This document shows positions 35,267 to 43,798 of a stretch of DNA of 64,000 nucleotides, piece by piece (the stretch's first letter is position 1; the number at the start of each line of letters is the position of its first letter). This DNA is from VRUE01 sp963727465 (GTDB lineage: Bacteria > Actinomycetota > Thermoleophilia > Solirubrobacterales > 70-9), in contig CAVSGL010000020.1 of the NCBI GenBank assembly GCA_963727465.1, forward strand, positions 23,463 to 87,462. The letters run 5' to 3'. The notes beneath the pieces were generated by a model. It had not been told where the DNA came from. It saw only the letters and a program-made list of their open reading frames with translations, and searched no databases. Made by a program: the position numbers and the translations under genes.

Positions 35267-35998
35267 TCAGGGGGTATCCAGCCCCTCGCTCGGTCGGGTG
35301 AACACAATCTCCGGCACGTGACAGTTCGGCGAGGTGCGCAGCAGGAAACGCACGGCCTCGCCGATGTCCTCGGGGCGGATCATCTCCTCGGCCGGCACCT
35401 GGCCCTTGGCGAACTCGGTCATCGCGGTATCGACGAAGCCCGGCGCCAGCGCCGTGCACTGGATGCCGGCGCCGCCGACCTCCCGTTGGGTCGACTGGGT
35501 GAAGTTGATCACGGCGCCCTTGGTCGCGGCGTAGACGGAGAGCCATGCCTGACCGCCTTTGCCGGCGATCGAGGCGGTGTTGACGATCAGCGCCTTGCCG
35601 TGCTCGGCGCCGGCCTCGCGCAGCATCGGCACCCCCTCACGGGTGCCGATGATCAGCGCTCGCAGGTTGACCGCGAGCTGCATATCCAGGTACTTGGTCT
35701 GGATCTCCTCCATCGGCGCGCCGATGCCGACCCCGGCGTTGTTGACGAGGGCGTCGAGCCGCCCATAGGCCTCACGGTGCTTGGCGAAGACGCCGACCAC
35801 GTCCTCCTCGTCGGCCATGTTCGCGGCGACGCTCTGCACCTCGGCGCCGTTCTCGCGCAGTTCCGCCGCGGCCGCCTCGAGCTTCTCCGGCCGCCGCGCC
35901 GAGACGGTCAGCGCATAGCCCTCTTCCGCGAGCGTGCGGGCGATCGCCAACCCGATGCCGCTCGACGCCCCCGTGATCAGTGCAGTTCGCTCCGCCAA
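35267..35998 (-). CDS. Short-chain dehydrogenase/reductase
   Basis: The TTG at 35998 with GAGGAG seven bases before is the likely start (243 residues); a GTG at 36013 is alternative but overlaps that ribosome site. NAD(P) loop TALITGASSGIGLAIARTL, NNAGVGIG, and catalytic Ser (NTASIAGKGG), Tyr and Lys (SVYAATKGAVINF) are all present. Basic residue SARR after the second strand suggests NADP preference. The substrate is unknown. It is 10 bases upstream of the glycosyltransferase gene, so they probably share an operon. Confidence 0.92.
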   Translation of the reverse strand: MAERTALITGASSGIGLAIARTLAEEGYALTVSARRPEKLEAAAAELRENGAEVQSVAANMADEEDVVGVFAKHREAYGRLDALVNNAGVGIGAPMEEIQTKYLDMQLAVNLRALIIGTREGVPMLREAGAEHGKALIVNTASIAGKGGQAWLSVYAATKGAVINFTQSTQREVGGAGIQCTALAPGFVDTAMTEFAKGQVPAEEMIRPEDIGEAVRFLLRTSPNCHVPEIVFTRPSEGLDTP

Positions 35999-36083
35999 GA
36001 TCCAGCTCCTCACGCTCGTTGTGACCGCGAGGCACCTTATACGTCGTCCGAAGCCTGGCGCTCAATAACATGGCCCGTCCCGC

Positions 36084-37163
36084 ATGTCTTGGCGCCATGC
36101 CACAAGCGCTCTCGCCTGCCTGCTCGCGCTCGCCCTTGCGGCGGGATGCGGCGGCAGCTCGAACTCCGGCGGCTCGACCGCCGCGACGGCCTCCAGCAGG
36201 CCGGCCCCGCCGAAGAGCGACTTTCCCAAGACGGAAGGGAAGACGCTCGGCGAAATCGTCAAAGAGGCGGACTCGCACGCGGAACTCGTCGTCTCGCCGG
36301 CGGCGCTCGTCTTCCATAAGGGCGTGAACCGTTACCCCTTCGGCGTCTTCCACCCGGACCGCAGCCAGGTGGACGGCGCCGACGTCGCCCTCTACATAGC
36401 GAAAGTGCCCGCCCCCAGGGGCAGCGGCTCCGGCAAGGCGAAGAACGGCAAGCAGAAGAAGGGCGCGGTTGCCCAGGCGCGCAGGGAAGCGCTGGAAGAG
36501 CCGGCGCGCGGCCCGTTCCCCGCGGCGGTCGAAAGCCTCGCCACCAAGCCCGCCTACCGCGCCCAGACGACGACCAGCGACCCCGATGCGGCGACGATCG
36601 TCTACACGACCGACCTCGACTTCACCGCCGACGGAGAGTGGCGGATCGCGGCGCTGATCAAGCAGGACGGGGAAACGCTGGCCACCCTGCTGCCCAGCGC
36701 CAACGTTGGCGAATTCGACGGCGTGCCGCCGGTCGGCCAGAAGGCGCCGAAGATCCACACGCCGACGCCGGCCGATACCGGCGGCGACCTCGCCAAGATC
36801 ACCACGCGGGTGCCTCCGGACACGCAGAATCGGGTCGATTACGCGGACGCGCTCGGCAAAGAACCGATATTCCTCTTGTTTGCGACCCCCCAGTTCTGCC
36901 AGAGTCGGGTCTGCGGCCCCGTCGTCGACGTGGCCGAGCAGGTCAAAGACCAGTTCAAGGGCAAGGCGGCCTTCATTCACATGGAGATCTACAAGGACAA
37001 CGATCCAAGCAAGGGAGTACGGCCGCAGGTGCGGGCCTTCAACCTGCCGAGCGAGCCGTGGTTGTTCGCGATCGACCGCAACGGTGTGATCAGGGCGGAG
37101 GTCGAGGGCGCCTTCGGCGTCGACCGTCTGACCAAGGTCGTGAAAGAGGTGACTGGCGAATGA
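36084..37163 (+). CDS. Lipoprotein with a C-terminal thioredoxin-like domain
   Basis: 359 residues from ATG 36084. The signal peptide ends in a lipobox (ALALAAGC, Cys at ~22), followed by a Ser/Gly/Thr linker. The C-terminal ~150 residues look like a thioredoxin fold: LGKEPIFLLFATPQFCQSRV with CQSRVC as a C-x4-C site, VRAFNLPSEPWLFAIDRNGV with cis-Pro, and GVIRAEVEGAFGVD. It should sit on the outer face of the membrane and act on extracytoplasmic thiols or carry a cargo. A basic Lys/Gly run (~130-140) is odd. It overlaps the HPt gene by 4 bases. Confidence 0.85.
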   Translation: MSWRHATSALACLLALALAAGCGGSSNSGGSTAATASSRPAPPKSDFPKTEGKTLGEIVKEADSHAELVVSPAALVFHKGVNRYPFGVFHPDRSQVDGADVALYIAKVPAPRGSGSGKAKNGKQKKGAVAQARREALEEPARGPFPAAVESLATKPAYRAQTTTSDPDAATIVYTTDLDFTADGEWRIAALIKQDGETLATLLPSANVGEFDGVPPVGQKAPKIHTPTPADTGGDLAKITTRVPPDTQNRVDYADALGKEPIFLLFATPQFCQSRVCGPVVDVAEQVKDQFKGKAAFIHMEIYKDNDPSKGVRPQVRAFNLPSEPWLFAIDRNGVIRAEVEGAFGVDRLTKVVKEVTGE

Positions 37164-37525
37164 GCGAGACGAAGGCCCCCGATCCGGAGCTGCTCAAGTC
37201 CTTTGCCGAAGAGGCGCGACGGCGATGCGACGTGATCGCCGCTGGGCTCGCCACCGAGACGGACGACTTCGAGACCCTGCGCTCCGAAGCGCACGCGCTG
37301 AAGGGGACCGCGGGAGCGGTCGGCCTGCGCCGCCTGGCGGAGCTCGCGGGGCTGATGGAATCCGACCTGGCCGAAGCGAAGAAGTCCGGCGAGCTGCGCG
37401 GCGGCCGCTCACACCAGATCGCCGACGCCGCCAAGGCCCTCGCCGAGGGCGCGAACGCGGCGGCCGAAGGCGAAGAGGAGCCGCCGGACGTGGGTCGCTC
37501 GCTCGCCCAGCTCTTCAGCGTCTGA
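37160..37525 (+). CDS. HPt-domain phosphotransfer protein
   Basis: 121 residues from an ATG overlapping the lipoprotein stop (ATGA). The phospho-accepting His is in SEAHALKGTAGAVGLRRLAE (H-x-L-K-G-x-A motif, ~residue 47), and the protein is a four-helix bundle of the right length with a charged acidic tail. No histidine kinase or response regulator lies nearby in the window, so its partners are elsewhere. The coupling to a lipoprotein is unusual. Confidence 0.85.
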   Translation: MSETKAPDPELLKSFAEEARRRCDVIAAGLATETDDFETLRSEAHALKGTAGAVGLRRLAELAGLMESDLAEAKKSGELRGGRSHQIADAAKALAEGANAAAEGEEEPPDVGRSLAQLFSV

Positions 37526-37529
37526 TCCG

Positions 37530-38681
37530 ATGCTGGTGGAGAAGGTCCAGATCGCCGGAGGCGGCATCGCCGGGTTGGCGGCGGGCGTGGCGCTGCGCGA
37601 CCGCGGCGTCGAGGTCGAGATCCATGAGAAGTTCGGCGAGCTCCAGGGCAGGGCGACCGGCTTCTCCGTCTGGGCCTACGCGATCAAACGCCTACAGGAA
37701 TGGGGGTTCGACCGCGAGCTGCTCGACTCGATCGGACGCGAGATCGTCGAGTCCCACATCGTCGACGACCGGGACCGGCCGCTGATGACCCTGCCCGTCC
37801 AGAAGGCCTCGGCCGAGGTCGGGGCGCCGAGCATGGACGTGGACCGCCGCCGCCTCCAGGAAGCGATGATCGAGCTGATCGGCCGCGAGCGCTACCGCTT
37901 CGACTCCGAGGTGACGGGCGTGGAGGAAGGCAGCGACAGCGTCTCGCTCGTGCTCGCCGACGGCTCGCGCGCCGAAGGCGATCTGGTTCTGGGCGGCGAC
38001 GGCATCCACTCCGTGGTCCGCGACGACGTGCTCGAGCAGAGCGTCGAGCTCGAGCGCTCGCGCTACGAGGTGATCGAGGGCATCGCCCCGTTCGACGAGG
38101 GGCGCCTGCCGCGAGGCCACCACAAGCAGGTTTGGGGATCGAAGGCGCGCTGTGGCGTCGGCTGGGTCAGCGACGAGAGCGTGCGCTGGTTTCTCGGCGG
38201 CCGCGGCATCGCGCTGGTCGACGATCCGCCGCTCTCCAAGGACGATCTGATCGAGCGGGTGGAGGGAATGCCGGAGATCGTCAGTGCCATGCTGGAAGCG
38301 ACCGACGAGGACCAGATCGTGCGCACCGAGGTGCGGCACGGCTATCCGCCGAAGCGCTGGCACGAGGGACGCGTCGTCCTGCTCGGTGACGCCGCTCACA
38401 CCCTCTCGCCCTTCGCCGGCATGGGCGCCTGCTCGACGATCGAGGACGTCGGCCACCTGGTTCGCCTGCTCGACGAGTCCGCGTCGCTTGGCGAGGCCCT
38501 CGAGGCCTTTCAACGGGAGCGCGAGGGCGACGTGACCAAGATCGAGAAGACCGGCCGCCGCAACGAGCAGATGATGATGCCGACCAACCCCCTCTTCTAC
38601 TGGGCCCGCAACGAGGTCCTCGGCCACACCCCCGACGAGAAGCTCCTCGCCATCGCCGAGGACATGACCGGCGCCGAGTAG
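37530..38681 (+). CDS. FAD-dependent monooxygenase (PHBH-type)
   Basis: 383 residues from ATG 37530. Dinucleotide loop IAGGGIAGLAAGVALRDRGV at the N-terminus, the DG motif (LVLGGDGIHSVVR) and the second FAD motif GDAAHTLSPFAGMGACSTIE are those of group A flavoprotein hydroxylases. NADPH-dependent hydroxylation of an aromatic or polyketide is the usual role; substrate unknown. It begins 4 bases after the HPt gene and is likely co-transcribed. Confidence 0.92.
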   Translation: MLVEKVQIAGGGIAGLAAGVALRDRGVEVEIHEKFGELQGRATGFSVWAYAIKRLQEWGFDRELLDSIGREIVESHIVDDRDRPLMTLPVQKASAEVGAPSMDVDRRRLQEAMIELIGRERYRFDSEVTGVEEGSDSVSLVLADGSRAEGDLVLGGDGIHSVVRDDVLEQSVELERSRYEVIEGIAPFDEGRLPRGHHKQVWGSKARCGVGWVSDESVRWFLGGRGIALVDDPPLSKDDLIERVEGMPEIVSAMLEATDEDQIVRTEVRHGYPPKRWHEGRVVLLGDAAHTLSPFAGMGACSTIEDVGHLVRLLDESASLGEALEAFQREREGDVTKIEKTGRRNEQMMMPTNPLFYWARNEVLGHTPDEKLLAIAEDMTGAE

Positions 38682-38720
38682 CCACCGCGCCCCCTGCCCG
38701 CCCGCTACTCTCGCCGCAAC

Positions 38721-38794
38721 GGGGCGGTAGCTCAGCTGGTTAGAGCAGCGGACTCATAATCCGTCGGTCGAAGGTTCGAGCCCTTCCCGCCCCA
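38721..38794 (+). tRNA. tRNA with anticodon CAT (elongator Met, or Ile2 if lysidine-modified); integration site
   Basis: A full cloverleaf of 74 bases: acceptor GGGGCGG/CCGCCCC with discriminator A, D-arm GCTC/GAGC, anticodon arm GCGGA-CTCATAA-TCCGT, T-arm GAAGG-TTCGAGC-CCTTC. The loop gives anticodon CAT. Met and Ile2 cannot be separated without comparison to the other CAT tRNAs in the genome. Its 3' half, from GACTCATAA to the discriminator, is repeated in the five units at 54-64 kb, and an integrase gene lies 104 bases downstream, so it is the insertion target. Confidence 0.93.
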
Positions 38795-38854
38795 CTAAGA
38801 AAAGCCTTTCGTAGAGCCAAATAGATTAGAGCCGTTCGGCACGAAGTAGCCAAA

Positions 38855-38876
38855 TTGGTCCCGAATTGGTCCCGAA
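38855..38876 (+). promoter_or_regulatory. Paired TTGGTCCCGAA repeats before the integrase gene (likely arm-type integrase sites)
   Basis: TTGGTCCCGAA occurs twice in tandem (38855 and 38866, 11 bases apart) between the tRNA and the integrase start. The same pair, with 12-base spacing, opens each of the units A-E. Sharing between the two ends of an element is what arm-type binding sites of a tyrosine integrase show. Confidence 0.6.
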
Positions 38877-38898
38877 ACGTGCTAGATTTTGGGTCCTG

Positions 38899-40065
38899 AT
38901 GCGACGGCCAGCGCCCCGCCCGATCTCCGGCCACGTGTTCAAGCGCAAGGGGAAGCGCGGCGCGGTCTGGTACGCGAAGTTCCGGTTGCCGGACGGGCGG
39001 CAGCAGAAAAAGCGGCTGGGGCCGGCATGGACCGAGAAGACCGCGCCGCCCGATGGCTACTTCACGAAGGGCAAGGCGCAGGCGCACTTGGACGAGCTGC
39101 TGCGCCAGACGCGCGACGGCTCGCTGCCGGGGATGGTCAAGACCGGCAAGACCTTCGCCGACGCGAGCGCCGAGTGGCTGGCCTACTGCGAGAACGTCCG
39201 CGACTGCAAGCCGTCGACGCTGCGCGACTACCGCAACATGGTCCGCGTCCTCGACCGCGAGTTCGGCAAGCGCAAGATCGAGACGATCACGACCGAGGAC
39301 ATCGATCTCTGGATCAGCGGCTACGGCGGCTCCAACCGCACGCGGCAGAAGTACCTCGTCTGCCTCGGCTCGATCTTCAAGCGGGCGATGAAGGTCTACG
39401 GCCTTCCCCGCAACCCGGCCGATTTGGTCGAGCGCCCGCGCGTCTGCCGCGCGGCGAAGATCGACGTGTTGCGCCCCGAGGAGGTCCTGGCGCTGGTCCG
39501 GGCGGCCGAGTCCGAGCAGGACGCCGCGATCTTCCACACCGCGGCGTTCGCCGGCCTGCGGATGGGCGAGCTGCTGGCGCTGCGCTGGCGCGACGTCGAT
39601 TTCACCCGCCGCACGATCCACGTCCGCGAGAACTGGACCCAGGGCGAGACGACGACGCCGAAGGGCGGGACCGAGCGGGCCGTGCCGATGGCCGAGGAGG
39701 TTGCCGAACGGCTGGCGCGACTCGGGCAGCGCCCGCACTTCACCGCCGAAGACGATCTCGTCTTCTGCACGGAGCGCGGCCAGCACGTCGGCTACAAGTC
39801 CCTCAAGGAGCGCTACCGCGCCGCGCTGAGGGCGGCGGGCCTGCGCGAAGATTTCCGCTTCCACAACCTGCGCCACACCTTCGGCAGCACCGTGATCCGC
39901 CACGCCGACTCGCGCGAGGTCATGGAGTGGATGGGCCACGCCGACCTGACGACGACCAGGCGCTACCTCGCCTTCGTAGACCGCGAGGACGCCGCCATGC
40001 GTGTCTCGGAAGCCTTCCGGCTGGAGAGCCCCCAGGAGACGCCGGCAGCCGCTCCAGCGGCCTGA
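38899..40065 (+). CDS. Tyrosine-type site-specific integrase
   Basis: 388 residues from ATG 38899 (TTG at 38866 is also open but lies inside the TTGGTCCC repeat). N-terminal arm-binding domain (GHVFKRKGKRGAVWYAKFRL), core-binding domain (TFADASAEWLAYCENVRDCK), and a catalytic domain with Arg in AFAGLRMGELLALRW, H-x-x-R in FHNLRHTFGSTVIRH, His in MEWMGHADLTTTRRY and Tyr at the end of that stretch. It reads away from the tRNA into the element. The protein appears intact and is the only integrase in the 25 kb that follow. Confidence 0.94.
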   Translation: MRRPAPRPISGHVFKRKGKRGAVWYAKFRLPDGRQQKKRLGPAWTEKTAPPDGYFTKGKAQAHLDELLRQTRDGSLPGMVKTGKTFADASAEWLAYCENVRDCKPSTLRDYRNMVRVLDREFGKRKIETITTEDIDLWISGYGGSNRTRQKYLVCLGSIFKRAMKVYGLPRNPADLVERPRVCRAAKIDVLRPEEVLALVRAAESEQDAAIFHTAAFAGLRMGELLALRWRDVDFTRRTIHVRENWTQGETTTPKGGTERAVPMAEEVAERLARLGQRPHFTAEDDLVFCTERGQHVGYKSLKERYRAALRAAGLREDFRFHNLRHTFGSTVIRHADSREVMEWMGHADLTTTRRYLAFVDREDAAMRVSEAFRLESPQETPAAAPAA

Positions 40066-40072
40066 CGGCGAG

Positions 40073-40282
40073 CTACCCGCGCCGTCGCGTCCCATAGGTG
40101 TTCTCGGCGATCCAGGTCTGTAGCCCGGAGCGCGTGAACCTCAGCCCACGATCCCCGATTCGCACATGCGGCAAGCCGCGGGAGCGCACCAGCTCGTAGA
40201 GCGTGCTGCGCGGGACGTGGAGCAGCTGCGCGGCTTCGTCGGCATCCAGTAGATGCTCGCCTAGGAGGTTGGGTTCCGGCAT
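40073..40282 (-). CDS. Excisionase-like DNA-binding protein
   Basis: 69 residues from ATG 40282 (an in-frame ATG lies 33 bases upstream). LLDADEAAQLLHVPRSTLYE followed by LVRSRGLPHVRIGDRGLRFT is the winged HTH_17 fold of excisionases (helix-turn-helix, then wing, then SGLQTWI). It is convergent with the integrase gene and 7 bases from its stop. It would favour excision and may repress or tune the integrase. No other directionality factor is seen. Confidence 0.85.
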   Translation of the reverse strand: MPEPNLLGEHLLDADEAAQLLHVPRSTLYELVRSRGLPHVRIGDRGLRFTRSGLQTWIAENTYGTRRRG

Positions 40283-41103
40283 GTCCGCCCCTGTTTGTCC
40301 GTACCGAGCGCTCATTGCCTCAGATACGTCAGAAAAGCGCGGCTGACGCCCCGCCAGCGCTCGCCCGCACATTGCGGTACGAGCCGGGGGGAGAGTTGCG
40401 CCGCCAGGGCACTTAAGCTTCTGAGACCACCAATGACGGTGGTAGTTAGGAGAAATTTGCAGAGTTCAAAATGCAAGATTGGAAAGGCATAAGAGACGAT
40501 GATTGGCCACGCAAGCGAATGGCTTGCGGTCGGCTCGATCCCCTCCGGCTTCTCAGGCGGCGAAATTGTCGCGCTGTGCTTGATCGCACTGCTGCGATGG
40601 ACGCCGTTCGAGGTCGAATTGCGGATCTCGTCGCTCCTATGCCTGCGGCTCCGAACGGAGCCCCGGACAGGCGACGCCCGAGAGCGTCGATCTGCCTCGC
40701 CCTGAGAGATCGGGCGGCGGACACCGATCCGCAGATAATCCCCGGCTTTCGACCACTCTAGGTCGCCGGCACGTAGAGAGCTGCGCTGAGGGCCGCCGTC
40801 GAGCGGCCCTCAGCGATTCAGGCGGTCAACGCGTCGTGCTTGAGGTGGCGGGCTTCGGTGCGGAACAAGAAATGCAACCAAGCCAGCAACCAAGAAAACG
40901 CCGCAGAAGCAGCTAGCCGAATGCACAACCAGCGTGAGGCCGCACAGGAAAGGCGACCAGCAGCGATCGACAAGGCTCGACGGAGCCAGCACTCCCAACC
41001 AGAGCCGAAGGTCAGACCCCAACAGCCAACAGCAACCACCCCCACATCTCATCACTCTCCGAGATGAGTGAGACGAAACGCCAGCCCACCGGACATACCC
41101 GGC
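40283..41103. other. 820 bp before the relaxase gene: small ORFs, hairpin, possible origin of transfer
   Basis: No gene is certain. An ATG at 40499 opens 68 codons (MIGHASEWLAVGSIPSGFSG...) with no known homologue. The stretch 40840-41060 is A/C-rich with open frames on both strands that look non-coding. CTCAT...ATGAG flank CTCTCCG near 41049-41069. An oriT would be expected near a MobF relaxase start; none is proven. Confidence 0.3.
40785..40814 (+). terminator. 12 bp perfect hairpin
   Basis: GCTGAGGGCCGC (40785-40796) pairs with GCGGCCCTCAGC (40803-40814) across a 6-base loop CGTCGA. No T-run follows, so terminator function is only possible; it could also belong to the transfer region. Confidence 0.5.
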
Positions 41104-43798
41104 ATGCTCTCCATCGGCAAGCTCGGAACCGGCCAGGAGATGTACTACCTGGCGAAGGTCGCCGAAGGCGCGGAGGACTACTACTCCGGCGAGGGCGAGG
41201 TCGCCGGGCAGTGGATGGGCGACGCCGCCGCCGAGCTGGGCCTCTCCGGTGAGGTCGGAGCCGACCAGCTCACGGCGATGCTCACCGCCAACAACCCGGC
41301 GAGCGGCGAGCCGCTGGGCCTACGGGGGGTCGGCGGCCGTGGCCCGGTCCCCGGCTTCGATCTGACCTTCTCCGCGCCGAAGTCCGTCTCGCTCCTATGG
41401 GGCCTCGGCGGCCCTGTCGCGGGCGTCGAGGTCAACGCCGCCCACCGTTCCGCCGTCGAGGCCGCGCTCGGTTACCTCCAACAGGAGGCGTGCTGGACCC
41501 GCAGGGGAGCTGGCGGGGCCGAGTTCGTCAAAGGCAACGGCTACCTCGCCGCCGCCTTCGAGCACCGCTCCTCGCGAAACGGCGACCCCCAGCTCCATAC
41601 GCATGTCCTCGTCGCCAACGCCACCCAGGGACCGGACGGCAAGTGGACCCGCCTCTACCACCCGGCGATCTACGAGCACGCCCAGACCGCCAGCTACCTC
41701 TACCAAGCCGAGCTACGCCACGAGCTGACCCGCCGCCTCGGCGTCGAGTGGCAGGAGGTCCGCAAGGGAATCGCCGAGATCGAGGGCCTCTCCGACGACC
41801 AACTACGCGAGTTCTCGACCCGCCGCGCGGAGATACTCGAGGCAGTCGGTCCCGACGCCTCGGCGCGCTCGATGGAAGTCGCGGCGCTCACCACCCGCCA
41901 GGCCAAGGAGCTGAACGTCAGCCGCGAGGAGCTGCACGAGCGCTGGCGATCCAAAGGAGAGGAGATCGGCCTCGACACCGAGACGATCTCGCGGACCTTC
42001 GACGCCAATGCGGCGCTCAACCGCCCGGCCCCCGAGCCAGAAGCCGCACCCCACGAGCAGGTCGGCGAGGCGGTCACCGCCCACGCCTCCCACTTCGAGC
42101 GCCGCGACGCGATCCAGGCTGTCGCCGCCAGCCAGCAGTCCGGCGCGCCGGCGTCGGAGGTCGTGCGGATGGCCGATGGGTTCCTCGCCTCCGATCAGGT
42201 GCTCGGTGTCTCGGAGAGCCCACGCGCCGAGCGCTTCACGACGAAGCGCATCTGGGAGCTTGAGCGCCAGGCGCTCGCCACTGCCGAGCGGATGCAGGGC
42301 GAGGCCCGCGGTCAGGCCGGGGAGCTGGTCGCCGCCAGGGTGATCGAAGCCCGTCCGACCCTGAAGGCTGATCAGCGCGAGATGGTCCGCCGTCTCCTAT
42401 CCGATCCCGAGGGGATCGCCGTGGTCGTCGGGGAGGCGGGGACCGGCAAGACCTTCGCCATCGTCGCCGCGGCCGAAGGCTGGGCGCAGGCGGGCTATGA
42501 GCTGCGCGCCGTCGCCCCGACCTGGCGGGCGGCGAACGTGTTGCGAGCCGAGGGGCTTGAGGCGACGAGCGTCGCCCGATTGCTCGCCCAGATGGACGGA
42601 GGAGGCGATGGAGCCGAGGCGGACTCCTCGCTGCTCTCTCCGCGCACCGTGCTCCTGGTCGATGAGGCGGGGATGGTCGGCAGCGCCGAGCTGGCTGCGC
42701 TGATCAAGGCGGCGGATAGGGCGCAGACGAAGCTCGTCCTCGTCGGCGATCATCAGCAGCTCGGGGAGATCGAGGCGGGCGGCCTGTACCGAGCCCTGGC
42801 CGAGCGAGGCGACCCGATCCTCCTTGACGAGGTGATCCGCCACAACCACGAGGTCGACCGCGAGGCGGCGCGGATGATCCGCGAGGGGGAAGGCCGGGCG
42901 GCGCTTGAGCTTTACCGCTCCGAGCAGCGGGTCACGGTCGCTCCCGACGCAGAGGTCCGCAGGGAGGCGATGGTCGCCGACTGGCACCGGGCCTACGCCG
43001 AGGGACAGGACGCGCTGATGGTCGCGAAGCGAAACGCCGAGGTCGGAAGGCTGAACGCGACCGCGAGGGAGCTGCTCGCAGCCGAAGGTCGGTTGGGAGC
43101 CCATGAGATCGAAGTCGGCGAGGCCCGCTTCGCCGCAGGCGATCAGGTCGTCACCCGCGTCAACGACCACGCCAACGAGATCTACAACCGTGAGCGCTGG
43201 CAAGTGGCCGAGGTAAACGCCGAGCAGGGCCGGATCGTCCTCTCGGGCATCGACCAGGAGAGAAGCGTCGAGATGGGACCCGAGTACCTCTCACGGACGA
43301 CCCCGCACGGCGAGGCAGCGGCCATCCAGCACGCCTACGCGGTGACGACCTACTGCGCCCAGGGGACGACGGTGGATCGCGCCTACGTGATGGCCGACCC
43401 TCGATGGACAAGCAGGAGCTCTACGTCGCGATGTCGAGGAGTCGGGAGGAGACCTATCTCTACGCGACGCCGGAGATCCAGGCGGAGCGGGCCGAGTACG
43501 CGCCGAAGCCTGCCGAGCGAGACGCCATCGGGCATATCGGGGACGCGGCGGTGCGCGACCGGGCGCAGACGGCGGCGCACGAGGAGGCGCTGCGCTCGGA
43601 GCTTGCTCAGATGCCAACGCCCGACCTGGAGAAGCGCCGCGAGGAGCTGGACGCGCCGTCGCGCTCCGAGGCCAGAGCCGAACAGACCTACGAGCGCCAG
43701 CAGCAGCACGTCGCAGAACGCCAGCGCGAATATGCGCAGGCCATCGCTCACCGCGAAGCGGTCGAAGACCTCGGCTGGCGGGCGCGCCGCCAGATGCT
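41104..43798 (+). pseudogene. MobF-type relaxase/helicase, 5' part; frameshifted and cut by IS110
   Basis: Starts at ATG 41104 (a GTG at 41068 is in frame). The relaxase domain begins MLSIGKLGTGQEMYYLAKVA, with candidate catalytic Tyr residues in EMYYLAKVAEGAEDYYSG; the HUH motif is DPQLHTHVLVAN. The helicase part (from ~residue 425) has Walker A VVGEAGTGKTFAIVAAA and DEAG in LLVDEAGMVGSAEL. Near 43398-43404 one base is missing: the frame runs off after YVMADP, while MDKQELYVAMSRSREETYLY continues in another frame. At 43793-43798 (GATGCT) an IS110 element interrupts it. Function would be nicking at oriT and unwinding for mobilisation. Confidence 0.85.

Noticed and set aside
40810..41067. Open frames on both strands before the relaxase as genes
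   Set aside because: The two minus frames are hydrophobic Cys/Trp-rich shadows and the plus frame is Gln/Ala/Pro low-complexity; no ribosome site or homologue.
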